A stretch of 64,000 nucleotides of DNA from positions 62,001 to 126,000 of the forward strand of contig NZ_QMFY01000007.1 in NCBI RefSeq assembly GCF_003286915.1, read 5' to 3'. The stretch comes from Pseudochryseolinea flava. GTDB taxonomy: Bacteria; Bacteroidota; Bacteroidia; Cytophagales; Cyclobacteriaceae. The position numbers and the translations under genes were made by a program. Below the pieces are notes generated by a model, which had not been told where the DNA came from, searched no databases, and worked only from the letters and a program-made list of their open reading frames with translations. Below are positions 63,992 to 64,000 of this stretch, piece by piece (position 1 is the first letter of the stretch; each line of letters opens with the position of its first letter).

Positions 63992-64000
63992 ATGAAAACA
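63992..64000 (+). other. Possible start of the next gene, cut by the window end
   Basis: The last nine bases read ATG AAA ACA (Met-Lys-Thr), a common beginning for an exported Bacteroidota protein. There is too little sequence to say more. The stretch 63817-63991 holds no gene I can support. Confidence 0.2.

Overview
The window looks like chromosomal DNA of a free-living member of the Bacteroidota, most likely a Cytophagales-type bacterium. The evidence is a Por/type IX secretion C-terminal domain on a giant protease, a propeller-type LytS kinase paired with a LytTR regulator, large MacB/FtsX permeases (one with a PadR partner), many lipoproteins and a TonB-dependent receptor. Several genes also have Bacteroidota-type promoters (TTG about 19 nt from TAnnTTTG) and no clear Shine-Dalgarno. 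I could not run searches, so family names come from reading motifs.

Bases 1-8850 hold assorted single genes: a KGG-repeat stress-type protein cut by the window edge, a YihY/BrkB membrane protein, a lipoprotein cyclophilin, a DUF4114 lipoprotein, a RarD-type exporter, a GH20 hexosaminidase and a lone receiver domain lacking its phosphoacceptor aspartate. The apparently empty stretch before that receiver is a decayed SRPBCC (AHSA1-like) gene. Bases 8850-19540 carry a PadR-permease pair, an oxidoreductase with a SAF domain, a WrbA-type flavoprotein, an amidohydrolase/aldo-keto reductase pair, a thioesterase and a second large permease. Bases 19541-21567 are rich in non-coding repeats: REP-like hairpins, a 161-bp tandem array grown by dimer duplication, and a pair of roughly 75-bp repeats, with one conserved hypothetical gene among them.

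Bases 21568-36870 hold a CBS-pair protein followed by a complete respiratory complex I operon (nuoA, B, CD fused, E, F, G, H, I, J, K, L, M, N). It is interrupted only by a hairpin-containing gap between nuoB and nuoCD. Downstream is a 2626-residue secreted subtilisin. In it, repeated Ig-like domains appear to be split by inserted globular domains, each preceded by a basic low-complexity linker. Two M48 metalloproteases, a KTSC protein and a cysteine-free Fpg/Nei glycosylase follow.

Bases 50970-56291 form a probable organic-phosphorus scavenging locus: TonB-dependent receptor, beta-propeller phytase and Tat-exported PhoX-like phosphatase. Two well-phased direct repeats lie upstream. The window ends with a serine hydrolase carrying PA14-like and ankyrin segments, a TerB-like protein, and the propeller kinase with its LytTR regulator, separated by an ACATCA-rich spacer. 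I saw no tRNA, rRNA, CRISPR array, insertion sequence or replication origin.
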